Below, piece after piece: positions 16,945 to 25,602 of a DNA stretch of 64,000 nt (positions within the stretch are counted from its first letter, which is position 1; every line of letters begins with the position of its first letter). Both the position numbers and the translations under genes were made by a program. Source of the stretch: Aliisedimentitalea scapharcae (GTDB lineage Bacteria; Pseudomonadota; Alphaproteobacteria; Rhodobacterales; Rhodobacteraceae); NCBI RefSeq assembly GCF_045277565.1, contig NZ_CP123584.1:3162001-3226000 (forward strand), read 5' to 3'. The notes beneath the pieces were generated by a model that saw nothing but the letters and a program-made list of their open reading frames with translations, did no database searches and was not told the origin of the DNA.

Positions 16945-17469
16945 TCAGCGGTTGGCACCTGGGAGCATGTGCTGTGGCATCGCGGGGATGTCCGTTGGGT
17001 CGGGGGCAGCCCCGGCAGCAGTGAGCATGGCATGGATCTGCCCGCGGTGGTGGGTTTGATGATTGAAGAGTTGCACGACGCAGATTGATTTGGGTTGTTC
17101 AATCCTGGCCGAACCGTCAGGTGGATCCCATCTGACAATGCCGGTAAGATCCGTGTCGGTCATGCTGTCTGCCCAATGTTCGATCTCTGCATCACGATGT
17201 GCGCGCAAGTCTTTGAACGCGAACCAATCTGATGGGCTGGTCAGGGAATGCGTGAGCGTGTCCTGCGGGCGTTCATTCCCTTGGATGCGTTCAAGCATGA
17301 GCGCATCGGCCCAATAGAGGTGGTTCAGCGTTGCTGCTATGGACTTGAAGACTGCGCCGCGATCCAACCAGCGCTCTGCGTCGGTCAATCCGGTGGCTGC
17401 GGTCACGAGCGAGGCGTTTTGCCAGGTGTTGTAGCGGGCCAGAAGTCGGCAGTATTCGGTTGAAATCAT
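16945..17469 (-). CDS. DinB family protein
   Basis: A 174-aa four-helix DinB-fold protein. The metal-binding His residues appear in TLNHLYWAD (about residue 50) and in the late motif LFNHQTHHRGQIHAML, the most recognisable DinB segment. The family includes DNA-damage-induced proteins and metal-dependent thiol transferases, so the precise reaction is unclear. The ATG at 17469 (MISTEYCRLLARYNTWQN) has GGAAGG upstream; the longer frame to 17541 lacks homology. Nothing in its upstream region resembles a GTTC-N7-GTTC LexA box. Confidence 0.88.
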   Translation of the reverse strand: MISTEYCRLLARYNTWQNASLVTAATGLTDAERWLDRGAVFKSIAATLNHLYWADALMLERIQGNERPQDTLTHSLTSPSDWFAFKDLRAHRDAEIEHWADSMTDTDLTGIVRWDPPDGSARIEQPKSICVVQLFNHQTHHRGQIHAMLTAAGAAPDPTDIPAMPQHMLPGANR

Positions 17470-17737
17470 TGGTCTGGGCCTTCCGAGGACACGATTGGAA
17501 TTTTGGGAAGAGTCGGCGCTTTGCTCGATCAGGCAGCACATTGCGCGCCACCCCGTACTGATGGATCAAAGCTCAGTCGGGTGCGGACACACTATAGGCA
17601 GTCCCGGGCTTGTCTAAGCTGTTTTTTGGGTGCTTGTTGCGGTGCTGGCGTCCCAAGGAGCGGTATTGCTGCGCGCCGGCCAGTGGAAGCGGTCAGTGGA
17701 GACGGCCAGTGAACGTGACCAATGGGGAGCAGAACCC

Positions 17738-17793
17738 CAGATCTCCCACCGCAGATCTCCCACCGCAGATCTCCCGCCGCAGATCTCCCGCCG
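17738..17793 (+). repeat. 14-bp tandem repeat, four units
   Basis: CAGATCTCCCACCG occurs twice, then CAGATCTCCCGCCG twice, with no gaps. The next bases, CTGGGAGG, can pair with the CTCCC core of a unit. Confidence 0.9.
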
Positions 17794-17918
17794 CTGGGAG
17801 GTGCATCTGCGATGCCCCTGCCCCCGTTGGGCGTGGCACCGTGCGGTGCACGGTGCCGGGTCTGGTGTCATTGGGTGGCCCGTCCCCCCGAGCGCGTGCT
17901 CTGTGGTGAGCGCAGAGC

Positions 17919-17990
17919 GGGGGCGCTGCCCCCACATTGCAATCCTGCGGATTGAAATGTTCCCCCGAGGTATTTGACCCAGAAAGAAGC
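17919..17990 (-). other. 3' element downstream of the DUF2478 gene
   Basis: Read on the minus strand after the DUF2478 stop, the order is CTTTCTGGGTCAAATACCTC, GGGGG, a hairpin CATTTCAATCC-gca-GGATTGCAATG (one mismatch), then GGGGGC-agc-GCCCCC. I recall similar ...CAAATACCTCGGGGG sequences after genes in many Rhodobacterales genomes, but cannot check this here. It may be a transcript-end element. Confidence 0.4.
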
Positions 17991-17998
17991 AGCCGCCG

Positions 17999-18523
17999 TC
18001 AGGCGGCCTGTGCCTGGGCAATGGCCGTGCGGGCCCACGCCAGCAGGGCGTCAGGTGTCGGGTCGATCTGCACGATGGCCCCGCCGCAAAACGCCTGCAA
18101 TGCCTGTAGGTTGAGCTTGTTCGCGCCGACCAGCACCGGGGTGTTCCGCGCCGCAGCCCGGGCGATGGTTTCGCGAAACCCGCGGCCGTCGGATTCATGT
18201 TTTCCGAATTTGTTGACGATCAGGAGATCGACGCCGGTTTGCAGCCGCGCTTCGGTCAGGGCCACGGCCTGTTCCAGTGCCTCGGGGTCCAGACGACAGC
18301 CGCGCGCCTGGGTCCCCAGGGATTGTGAAATCCGAATGACCGGGCCATCGGGCAGAACCTGGACACCCATGTCGCACCGGTGGGTGTCCGGGCGTTCCCT
18401 GTCGAACTGGGCCGTGCCGGCCAAGCGCACGCCCTGGGTCATGAGTCGGGCGGCCAGGTCAGCCAGTAGGAGATTTGTGGCCCCCTGGCCGTCTCCGAGC
18501 GTATAGGCGAGGTTCACGGTCAT
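17999..18523 (-). CDS. DUF2478 family protein, molybdenum-associated
   Basis: A 174-aa protein resembling DUF2478, a family found next to molybdate transport and molybdenum cofactor genes. The N-terminus MTVNLAYTLGDGQGATNLLLADLAARL sits where related NTPases have a phosphate-binding loop but lacks a GKT/S signature. LIVNKFGKHESDGRGF is the most conserved-looking segment. Its ATG overlaps the moeA stop by 4 nt, so the two are translationally coupled. Position as the last gene of the nap-moeA transcript supports a role in Mo handling (inference). Confidence 0.7.
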   Translation of the reverse strand: MTVNLAYTLGDGQGATNLLLADLAARLMTQGVRLAGTAQFDRERPDTHRCDMGVQVLPDGPVIRISQSLGTQARGCRLDPEALEQAVALTEARLQTGVDLLIVNKFGKHESDGRGFRETIARAAARNTPVLVGANKLNLQALQAFCGGAIVQIDPTPDALLAWARTAIAQAQAA

Positions 18524-19827
18524 ATCCTTTCGCTGTCATCGCGCGCAAAGGCGATGAATGGGAAGCGGTCTGTGGCGCCGGGGTATGTGGTTCCGGCCGG
18601 GATGTCGATCATCCCGTCTGCCAGCGCCAGCGGGGCCAGCGCATGGGAGCGGACCCGGCCCAGGTCGGTGACCAGAAGGGTCCCGTCCCCGTCGTAGCCA
18701 CATCTCTGCACCGGGCGGAATTCACGGCGATCCGTGGCCTGGGCTGGTGTGGGTTGGGCCGGTATGGCGTTGGATTGCCGCAGTCGGGCCTGTTGCACAG
18801 GCGGCACGGCGGCTCCGGTCAGCGCTGCCAGGCTCATCGGTCCAAACAGCTGCCAGCCGACATAGGCCGACACCGGATTGCCCGGCAGCCCCAGCCAGAG
18901 CGCGTCACCGATACACCCGGCAGAGATCGGTTTGCCCGGTTTCATCGCCACGCCCTGGAACACGGGCCTGCCCCCGGCAGCGGCCAATGCGGCGTGCATA
19001 TGGTCTTCTTCACCGACGGACACCCCGCCTGTGGTGATCAGCAGATCTGTTTGTGTGGCCAGGTCGGCCATGGCGGCCGCGATATCGTCCCGCCGGTCCG
19101 CCACCTGTCGACAGGCCATCAGATCGACCCCCAGGCTGGCAAGCTCGGCCCGCAGCATGGGGGTGTTCACGTCCCAGATCCGGCCTGGGGTCAAACCGGG
19201 GCCTGCGCCCTGGACTTCGTCGCCGGTCATCAACAGCGCCACGCGCGGGTGCGGTTTCACAGCGACATCCGACACCCCGGTTGCCGCCAAGGCAGCAATG
19301 GCGCGCGACGTCAGCACGGTGCCCGCAGGCAGCACCAGATCCCCCCTAGCCATATCGGATCCGGCCCGGCGAATGTGTTGATCGGGTGTCGGCAGGTGAT
19401 CGAAGATGACCCGCCCGCCATCGCGGGCCGTGGCCTCCTGCATGATCACCGCATCCGTGCCCTGCGGTACGGCCGCGCCGGTAAAAATGCGAATCGCCTG
19501 CCCCCGTGCCAGCGACAAGGCGCGTCCGTCTCCGGCGGCCAGACGGTCGCCGACGGTCAGCGCAAACGGCCCCTGCCCGGAAAGCCCGGCCAAGGAAACG
19601 GCATAGCCATCCATCGCAGCGTTATCAAAGGCGGGGCTGGGAAAATCGGCCCGGACATCGCTGGCCAGAACCCGACCCGGCGCGCGGGTCAGGTCAACAG
19701 TGTCAACGCGGGTGAGGTGGGACAGGACCTGGCGCAAACGGGCCTGGGCCTCTTCGACCGAGATCAGCCCCGTGACCCGGCACCCACATTCGACCGATCC
19801 CTGGTCTGCTGTGCGGTTGTCCAGCAT
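18520..19827 (-). CDS. moeA: Molybdopterin molybdenumtransferase
   Basis: MoeA inserts molybdate into adenylylated molybdopterin to complete the molybdenum cofactor. The 435-aa protein shows the domain I segment (FDNAAMDGYAV), the domain III MPT-binding motifs (LLITTGGVSVGEEDHM, MKPGKPISAGCIGDALWLGLPGNPVSAYVGWQLF), and a short beta C-terminal domain. The first ~15 residues (MLDNRTADQGSVECGCRV) precede the usual start of homology and carry two Cys. It begins 34 bp after the napC stop on the same strand, so it is probably the eighth gene of the nap transcript, supplying cofactor for NapA. Confidence 0.93.
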   Translation of the reverse strand: MLDNRTADQGSVECGCRVTGLISVEEAQARLRQVLSHLTRVDTVDLTRAPGRVLASDVRADFPSPAFDNAAMDGYAVSLAGLSGQGPFALTVGDRLAAGDGRALSLARGQAIRIFTGAAVPQGTDAVIMQEATARDGGRVIFDHLPTPDQHIRRAGSDMARGDLVLPAGTVLTSRAIAALAATGVSDVAVKPHPRVALLMTGDEVQGAGPGLTPGRIWDVNTPMLRAELASLGVDLMACRQVADRRDDIAAAMADLATQTDLLITTGGVSVGEEDHMHAALAAAGGRPVFQGVAMKPGKPISAGCIGDALWLGLPGNPVSAYVGWQLFGPMSLAALTGAAVPPVQQARLRQSNAIPAQPTPAQATDRREFRPVQRCGYDGDGTLLVTDLGRVRSHALAPLALADGMIDIPAGTTYPGATDRFPFIAFARDDSERI

Positions 19828-19861
19828 GGTCCTGTCCCTTCACCGGTGTCGGGCGTGGCCT

Positions 19862-20503
19862 TTAGTTGCCCTCAAAGGCGTCGGCCACTTTCTTGTAGGC
19901 TTTCAGATAGCCTTCGGGCAGTTCGTGGGCGATCCCCTGGTGGCAGTCGATACAGGTTTTGCCATCGTCCAGCGCCTTTTGGTGGTTCTGGGCGGCGCGG
20001 CCTTCCTGTTGGGTAAAGTCCATGAATTCAAAGCTGTGGCAGTTGCGGCATTCCTGTGAATCGGTGCGTTTCATCCGGGTCCATTCACGCGATGCCATCA
20101 CCAGGCGGTGCTCTTCGAATTTCTCCGGGGTCGAGACCGATTTGGTGATGAATTTGCCATACAGCTCCTTGGAGGCCTGGATCTTGCGGATCATCTTGGG
20201 GCCCCAATCCTTGGGGACGTGGCAATCGGGACAGGTGGCGCGCACACCGGAGGAATTGTTCTGGTGCACGGTGCCCTGATATTCGGCATACACATTGTCG
20301 CGCATTTCGTGACAGCTGACGCAGAAGTCTTCGTTGTTGGTCGCTTCGAGCGCCCAGTGGAAGCTGCCCCAGAAGCCGACCCCGGCCACAAAGCCGACGA
20401 TCAGCAATGAGCCCAGCGAAATGGCACCTGTGGGAGTCCAGAACCAGTTCCAGAGACGGCGGATAAAGCCGGGACGCGGTTCCTGTGAGTTTGGGTTTGT
20501 CAT
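19862..20503 (-). CDS. napC: Tetrahaem quinol dehydrogenase NapC
   Basis: NapC passes electrons from quinol in the membrane to the periplasmic NapAB complex. The 213-aa protein has one N-terminal membrane anchor (about residues 20-45, GAISLGSLLIVGFVAGVGF) and four CXXCH haem motifs: CVSCH, CPDCH, CRNCH and CIDCH, as in the NapC/NirT family. The ATG at 20503 has GAGGAAC upstream. It is the last classic nap gene, followed by moeA. Confidence 0.95.
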   Translation of the reverse strand: MTNPNSQEPRPGFIRRLWNWFWTPTGAISLGSLLIVGFVAGVGFWGSFHWALEATNNEDFCVSCHEMRDNVYAEYQGTVHQNNSSGVRATCPDCHVPKDWGPKMIRKIQASKELYGKFITKSVSTPEKFEEHRLVMASREWTRMKRTDSQECRNCHSFEFMDFTQQEGRAAQNHQKALDDGKTCIDCHQGIAHELPEGYLKAYKKVADAFEGN

Positions 20504-20536
20504 GGTCTTGTTCCTCAAGCAGGGATCACGCCCGGA

Positions 20537-20971
20537 TCAGTTTCCGGCGGATGCCTCAAAGTCGTTGTCGACCAGAGCCGGAGCGTCGGCCTGGGGCACG
20601 TGGCATTGGTTACAGAACCAGCGGGTGCCAGCGACGCGGTCCAGTTGGTTACCGGCGCGGTCCAGATAGTGGGTCATCGACAGGGTCGGTGCATTGCGTT
20701 CACCTGCGGTGGTCCAGTCATGGCAGCGCAGACATTGGTTTGCCTTGAGATCGATCTGGTATTGATCGATCGAATGGGGCACCAGCGGCGGCTGTTGACG
20801 ATAGTTGCGGGTGAACCGCTTTTCGTCCTGTTGGAACACATCTTCGACCACGACGGGTTCGTCGATATCGGCTCCGCGCAGGGATTGAACCGGTGCCGAT
20901 TGCGCCAAGGCAAAGCTGGCGCTCAGCAGAACCGTGGCGGCGATGGCGCTGAAAGTGGCGTGCTTTTTCAT
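20537..20971 (-). CDS. napB: Dihaem cytochrome c NapB, nitrate reductase small subunit
   Basis: NapB carries electrons from NapC to NapA in the periplasm. The 144-aa precursor has a Sec signal peptide (MKKHATFSAIAATVLLSASF, cleavage after SFALA) and two CXXCH motifs (CLRCH, CNQCH). The VPHSIDQYQI segment and its His ligand are typical of NapB. It lies 33 bp upstream of napC. Confidence 0.94.
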   Translation of the reverse strand: MKKHATFSAIAATVLLSASFALAQSAPVQSLRGADIDEPVVVEDVFQQDEKRFTRNYRQQPPLVPHSIDQYQIDLKANQCLRCHDWTTAGERNAPTLSMTHYLDRAGNQLDRVAGTRWFCNQCHVPQADAPALVDNDFEASAGN

Positions 20972-20992
20972 TTTTTATACTCCGATGCTTGC

Positions 20993-21916
20993 TCAGGCGG
21001 CTCGGCTGGCCCCGGATGCAGGTTGAGTTCTTTCTCGGGCGTCACGACCCGGTGCGGGCGTGTCGTCGAAACGGTGGGTAAAGTGGAAGACGTCCATGGC
21101 ACAGACGTCGATGCAGCGACCGCAATTGGTGCAGTCAGGCGCGAGAATCAGGGGGGTATCCCCGTCTTTGCCGCGCAGGGCGGGTGTGATGACCTGCATT
21201 TCGGGGCAGACGGCGAAGCAATCCATGCAATCATCGCAATCGGCGCGTTTGTCGGCAGTGACCCGCAGCACGGATTTCTGCCCCAGCAGGCCATAGAAGG
21301 TGCCGACCGGGCACAGATGCCCGCACCAGCCCCGGCGCGACACGAACAGGTCGAACAGGAACACGGCGGCGACAAAGGCCCAGGCAAATCCCATGCCGAA
21401 AATCAGCCCCCGGTGCAGCATGCTGATCGGGTTGACGATCTCCCAGGCGATGGTGCCGGTGATCGCGGACACGGCAATCACCATGGCCAGCACCCAGTAG
21501 CGGGTGCCCGGTTTGGGCTGCCAGCCCTTTTGCAGGCCCAGTTTGTCATGCAGCCAATGCGCCCCATCGGTCACAGGGTTGATCGGGCAGACCCAGGAAC
21601 AATAGACCCGGCCCCCGATCAGCGCATAGGCCACGCCAACGATAAGCGCGCCGATCAGGCCAGTCAGTTCCGGCCAATGGCCCGCGACGATGGATTGCAC
21701 GGTGATGAACGGATCGGTCAGCGGCAGGATGTCGAATGTCATTGAACCGGACAGGTTGCCCTTGACCCACCAGATGCCGAACCACGGTCCCAGCAGAAAC
21801 AGCGACAGGAACAACAGTTGCGAGGCCCGGCGCAGCAGCAGGAACCGGTGTGCGCGCAGCCAGCCGAATTCTTCGATGGCCTCCTGCCCGACGGGGAGTT
21901 TGGTCTTGGCTGACAT
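20993..21916 (-). CDS. napH: Quinol dehydrogenase membrane component NapH
   Basis: A 307-aa integral membrane ferredoxin with about four to five hydrophobic helices, two Cys-rich cytoplasmic motifs (CSWVCPINPV and CGHLCPVG, the CX3CP type) and two C-terminal 4Fe-4S clusters (CDDCMDCFAVCP and CTNCGRCIDVC). With NapG it feeds electrons from quinol into the Nap system. Its start ATG overlaps the napG stop by one base. The C-terminal ~25 residues (TPAPGRDARERTQPASGASR) are low complexity. Confidence 0.93.
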   Translation of the reverse strand: MSAKTKLPVGQEAIEEFGWLRAHRFLLLRRASQLLFLSLFLLGPWFGIWWVKGNLSGSMTFDILPLTDPFITVQSIVAGHWPELTGLIGALIVGVAYALIGGRVYCSWVCPINPVTDGAHWLHDKLGLQKGWQPKPGTRYWVLAMVIAVSAITGTIAWEIVNPISMLHRGLIFGMGFAWAFVAAVFLFDLFVSRRGWCGHLCPVGTFYGLLGQKSVLRVTADKRADCDDCMDCFAVCPEMQVITPALRGKDGDTPLILAPDCTNCGRCIDVCAMDVFHFTHRFDDTPAPGRDARERTQPASGASRAA

Positions 21917-22776
21917 CAGTTGGACCCTCCCGTGCCGGGAAGCGAGACCGACGGGGTAAAGCCGCCATCCATATTCGGGTTCGGCATGGCATCGGGCAGA
22001 TAGCCGCCCGGCGCGATCAGATTGTCGGTGCCCGGCCCCGGCAGACGGTCCGGCAGGTCGATCAGCTCATCCACCAGCGGGTTCTGATCCTCCCAGCCGA
22101 GTTTATAGTGATCTGCTGCTTCGGCGCGGGCGATGCGACGCGGCAGCACCTTGATCGCCGAGGCGTTGGGCAGAACACAGGATTTTTCGCATTTGCCACA
22201 GCCGGTGCATTTGTCGGCATGGACCGTGGGCATGAAAATGGCGTGGTGACCCGAACGTTCATTGTGCGACCGTTCCAGGGTGATCGCCTCGTCAATCACC
22301 GGGCAGACGCGGTAACAGACGTCACAGCGCAGACCCAACGCATTGAGGCAGTTTTCTTCGTCGATCAACACGGCCACGCCCATGTCGGCGTCGTCAATGT
22401 TGGTCAGCCCGTGATCCAGCGCGCCTGTGGGACAGGCAGCGACGCAGGGGATGTCTTCGCACATCTCACACGGGATATCGCGGGCGGTAAAAAACGGCGT
22501 GCCGGTGGCCGGGCCGTCATAGCCCAGTTCCGCCAGTTTCAGCGTGTCATAGGGGCAATCGCGCACGCACAGCCCGCAGCGAATGCAGGAGGCGAGGAAC
22601 TGATCTTCGTCCAATGCCCCGGGTGGGCGGATCGCCTGCGCAGGCAAGGCGCGGGCGTCGCTCACCAGATGGGCCAGCCCCATGCCCGCCACCGCACAGC
22701 CCGCCACACCCCGGGCCGCATCCTGAAGGAAGCGGCGCCGGTCTGTGGCTGTGGGTTTGCGATTGCGGGCGGACAT
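21916..22776 (-). CDS. napG: Periplasmic ferredoxin-type protein NapG
   Basis: A 286-aa iron-sulfur protein exported by the Tat system: the N-terminus holds the twin-arginine motif DRRRFLQDAARGVAG. Four 4Fe-4S cluster motifs are visible (CIRCGLCVRDCP, CEMCEDIPCVAACPTGAL, CLNALGLRCDVCYRVCP, CTGCGKCEKSC). It partners NapH in quinol oxidation for nitrate reduction. The start is 26 bp after the napA stop. Confidence 0.93.
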   Translation of the reverse strand: MSARNRKPTATDRRRFLQDAARGVAGCAVAGMGLAHLVSDARALPAQAIRPPGALDEDQFLASCIRCGLCVRDCPYDTLKLAELGYDGPATGTPFFTARDIPCEMCEDIPCVAACPTGALDHGLTNIDDADMGVAVLIDEENCLNALGLRCDVCYRVCPVIDEAITLERSHNERSGHHAIFMPTVHADKCTGCGKCEKSCVLPNASAIKVLPRRIARAEAADHYKLGWEDQNPLVDELIDLPDRLPGPGTDNLIAPGGYLPDAMPNPNMDGGFTPSVSLPGTGGSN

Positions 22777-22802
22777 GGGTTTTCTCCGTTCAAAGCTTCA
22801 GG

Positions 22803-25316
22803 TTATGCGCGTTCGATTTTGCAGGCGCATTTCTTGAAGTCGGTTTCCTTGGAAATCGGGCAGGTCGCATCCAAAGTCAGCTTGTTGGTCAGCTGGCCTT
22901 CGTCAAACCAGGGCATGAACACGACGCCGCGGGGCATCTTGTTGCGGCCACGGGTTTCAACACGGGACTGGACCTCGCCACGACGGGTCGAAACGGTGAT
23001 TTCCTGACCCCGACGCAGGCCGCGATCCTTGGCATCTGCCGGGTGCATGAACACCACGGCGGATGGGAACGACCGGTGCAATTCGGGAACCCGGCGGGTC
23101 ATCGACCCCGAATGCCAATGTTCCAGCACACGACCGGTGACGAACCACAGGTTGTATTCGTCATCAGGCTCTTCTGCGGCGGGCTCGAACGGGGCAAAGA
23201 TGATATTCGCCTTGCCATCGGGTTTGCCGTAGAATTTGACGCCTTCGCCCTTTTTGACATAGGGGTCATAACCTTCGCGGAAGCGATACAGGGTTTCCTT
23301 GCCGTCCACGACGGGCCAACGCAGGCCACGGGCCTGGTGGTAGGTGTCGAAATCGGCCAGATCGTGGGCCTTGCCGCGGCCAAAGCCGGCGTATTCTTCG
23401 AACAGGCCCTTTTGCACGTAGTAGCCAAAGTGGTTGGCTTCCTCGTTGGCAAACCCTTCGGCGGTTTCGGACAGCGGGTATTTGTTGATCTTGCCGTTTT
23501 CAAACAGAACCTCATACACGGTCTTGCCACGATACTCTGGTTTCTGGGCCAGCAGCTCTTCGGGCCAGACATCTTCGATCATGAAGCGTTTGGCGAATTC
23601 CATCACCTGCCACAGGTCCGATTTGGCTTCGCCCGGGGCATCCACCTGCTGACGCCAGAATTGGGTGCGCCGTTCGGCGTTGCCATATGCGCCTTCTTTT
23701 TCGACCCACATGGCGGTGGGTAGGATCAGGTCAGCGGCCAACGCGGTCACGGTCGGATAGGGATCGGACACGGTGATGAAATTGTCGGGGTTGCGATACC
23801 CGGGCAGCCCCTCTTCGTTCATGTTCGGCGCGGCCTGCATGTTGTTGTTGCACTGGACCCAGTGACAGTTCAGCACGCCGTCCTTGAGCATCCGGTGTTG
23901 CAGAACCGCGTGGAAGCCGGGTTTGGGGGGAATGGTGCCTTTGGGCAGGTCCCATTTGTCTTCGGCGAAATCGCGGTGTGCTTCCTTCATGACCACCATG
24001 TCGGCGGGCAGACGGTGGGCAAAGGTGCCGACCTCGCGCGCGGTGCCACAGGCCGACGGCTGACCGGTCAGAGAGAACGGCGAGTTGCCGGGTTCCGAGA
24101 TTTTGCCGACCAGCAGGTGCACGTTGTACATCAGCGAGTTCACCCAGGAACCGCGGGTGTGCTGGTTGAAGCCCATGGTCCACAGGCTCATCACCTTGCG
24201 GTTTGGATCGGCGTATTGCTGGGCCAGACGTTCCAGTTTGGCCGCCGGAACACCCGAAATCTCGGCTGCTTTTTCCAGCGTGTATTCGGAAACGTACTCT
24301 TTGTATTCCTCGAACGAGATCTTGGTCAGCTTGCCGTGTTTGCCTTCGTGCGACGGGTTTTCCGCCGCCTGTTCCAGCGCGTGTTCAGGACGCAGGCCAT
24401 AACCGATGTCGGTGTTGGTCTTGGTGAAATTGACATTCTTGTTCACGAAATCCCAATTCACCGCATCATTCTGGATGATGTAATTGGCGATATAGTTCAG
24501 GATCGCCAGGTCGGTTTGCGGGGTGAACACCATGCCGTTGTCGGCCAGCTCAAAGCTGCGATGTTCAAAGGTCGACAGCACGTGCACTTCGGCACCGGGT
24601 TTGGTCAGGCGGGTGTCGGTCAGGCGCGACCACAGGATCGGGTGCATTTCGGCCATGTTGGAGCCCCAGAGCACAAATGTGTCCGCGTGTTCCAGATCGT
24701 CATAGCAGCCCATCGGTTCATCAATACCGAATGTGCGCATGAACCCGGCCACGGCCGAGGCCATGCAGTGACGTGCGTTGGGGTCGATGTTGTTGGAGCG
24801 CAGGCCGGCCTTCATGAATTTGGCGGCCGCGTACCCTTCCCAGACGGTCCATTGGCCAGAGCCGAATATGGACACGGCGGTCGGGCCTTTTTCCTTGAGC
24901 GAGGCCTTCCATTTTTCGGCCATCACGTCAAAGGCTTCGTCCCAGGAGACGGCTTCGAATTCGCCGTTCTTGTCATAGACGCCGTTGGTCTTGCGCAGCA
25001 GCGGCTGGGTCAGCCGGTCCTTGCCGTACATGATTTTTGACAGGAAATACCCTTTGATACAGTTCAGGCCACGGTTCACCGGGGCCTGCGGGTCGCCCTG
25101 GGTGGCGACGACGCGGCCGTCCTTGGTCCCGACCAGAACCGAACAGCCGGTGCCGCAGAACCGGCAGGCGGCCTTGTCCCAGCGAATGTCGGGGGTCGAA
25201 AGCTGCGCGGTCGCGCCGTTGGGCAGGGTGATCCCCGCGGCCGAAGCCGTCGCCGCAGCGGCGGAGGCCTTCAGAAACGAACGTCGGGACGTTGGCAGGG
25301 TCATGTGCTTTGTCAT
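22803..25316 (-). CDS. napA: Periplasmic nitrate reductase catalytic subunit
   Basis: NapA reduces nitrate to nitrite at a Mo-bis-MGD centre. The 837-aa precursor has a Tat signal (TSRRSFLKASAAAATASAAG). The [4Fe-4S] motif CRFCGTGC is followed by a fourth Cys in LNCIKGY, and the Mo-ligand Cys lies in NARHCMASAV. Downstream MGD-binding segments include WGSNMAEMHPILWSR and WVEKEGAYGNAERR. The ATG at 25316 with GGGAG 9 nt upstream is chosen; the frame is open to 25358, but those residues overlap napD. The length matches the family. Confidence 0.97.
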   Translation of the reverse strand: MTKHMTLPTSRRSFLKASAAAATASAAGITLPNGATAQLSTPDIRWDKAACRFCGTGCSVLVGTKDGRVVATQGDPQAPVNRGLNCIKGYFLSKIMYGKDRLTQPLLRKTNGVYDKNGEFEAVSWDEAFDVMAEKWKASLKEKGPTAVSIFGSGQWTVWEGYAAAKFMKAGLRSNNIDPNARHCMASAVAGFMRTFGIDEPMGCYDDLEHADTFVLWGSNMAEMHPILWSRLTDTRLTKPGAEVHVLSTFEHRSFELADNGMVFTPQTDLAILNYIANYIIQNDAVNWDFVNKNVNFTKTNTDIGYGLRPEHALEQAAENPSHEGKHGKLTKISFEEYKEYVSEYTLEKAAEISGVPAAKLERLAQQYADPNRKVMSLWTMGFNQHTRGSWVNSLMYNVHLLVGKISEPGNSPFSLTGQPSACGTAREVGTFAHRLPADMVVMKEAHRDFAEDKWDLPKGTIPPKPGFHAVLQHRMLKDGVLNCHWVQCNNNMQAAPNMNEEGLPGYRNPDNFITVSDPYPTVTALAADLILPTAMWVEKEGAYGNAERRTQFWRQQVDAPGEAKSDLWQVMEFAKRFMIEDVWPEELLAQKPEYRGKTVYEVLFENGKINKYPLSETAEGFANEEANHFGYYVQKGLFEEYAGFGRGKAHDLADFDTYHQARGLRWPVVDGKETLYRFREGYDPYVKKGEGVKFYGKPDGKANIIFAPFEPAAEEPDDEYNLWFVTGRVLEHWHSGSMTRRVPELHRSFPSAVVFMHPADAKDRGLRRGQEITVSTRRGEVQSRVETRGRNKMPRGVVFMPWFDEGQLTNKLTLDATCPISKETDFKKCACKIERA

Positions 25317-25332
25317 GGGGCTAATCTCCCGT

Positions 25333-25602
25333 TCAGTGTGTGGGTTGGGCGAGGGCATCGGCGCTGTCGTCCAAATCCTCGAAATGGTGATAGGTAAGGG
25401 TGACGGTCAGCACGCCGGGGATCTGATGCATGTCCATGATCTGATCCGAAGCGCGTTTGGCGTCGGTGTCTTCAACGGTGACGACGATGCGCCCGTCTTC
25501 CTGGGCGTGAACCTCACCGCCTTCGGTCGCGTCGATGGCCGCAATCACGTCGCCGGTCATGTCGGGCAACGTATGGACCAGGCAGCCGCAGATATTCATC
25601 AT
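25333..25602 (-). CDS. napD: NapA chaperone NapD
   Basis: An 89-aa cytoplasmic chaperone that binds the NapA Tat signal peptide to delay export until cofactor loading. It begins MMNICGCLVHTLPDM and shows the NapD ferredoxin-like beta-alpha-beta pattern (GGEVHAQEDGRIVVTVED...IPGVLTVTLTYHHFED). Two adjacent ATGs (25602, 25599) overlap the napF stop, so coupling to napF is likely. It ends 16 bp before the napA start. Confidence 0.9.
   Translation of the reverse strand: MMNICGCLVHTLPDMTGDVIAAIDATEGGEVHAQEDGRIVVTVEDTDAKRASDQIMDMHQIPGVLTVTLTYHHFEDLDDSADALAQPTH

Larger units (their letters stand above)
17470..17998. other. 529-bp gene-free region
   Basis: No convincing gene. The region holds a four-unit 14-bp tandem repeat, the hairpin GGCACCGTG-cggtg-CACGGTGCC near 17837-17861, and a 3'-element next to the DUF2478 gene. 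Confidence 0.6.

Noticed and set aside
17738..17793. Miniature CRISPR array
   Set aside because: The 14-bp units are directly adjacent with no spacers, and no cas genes are present.
18475..20016. 513-codon plus-strand frame opposite moeA
   Set aside because: moeA motifs are unambiguous on the minus strand and the plus-strand translation is compositionally odd.
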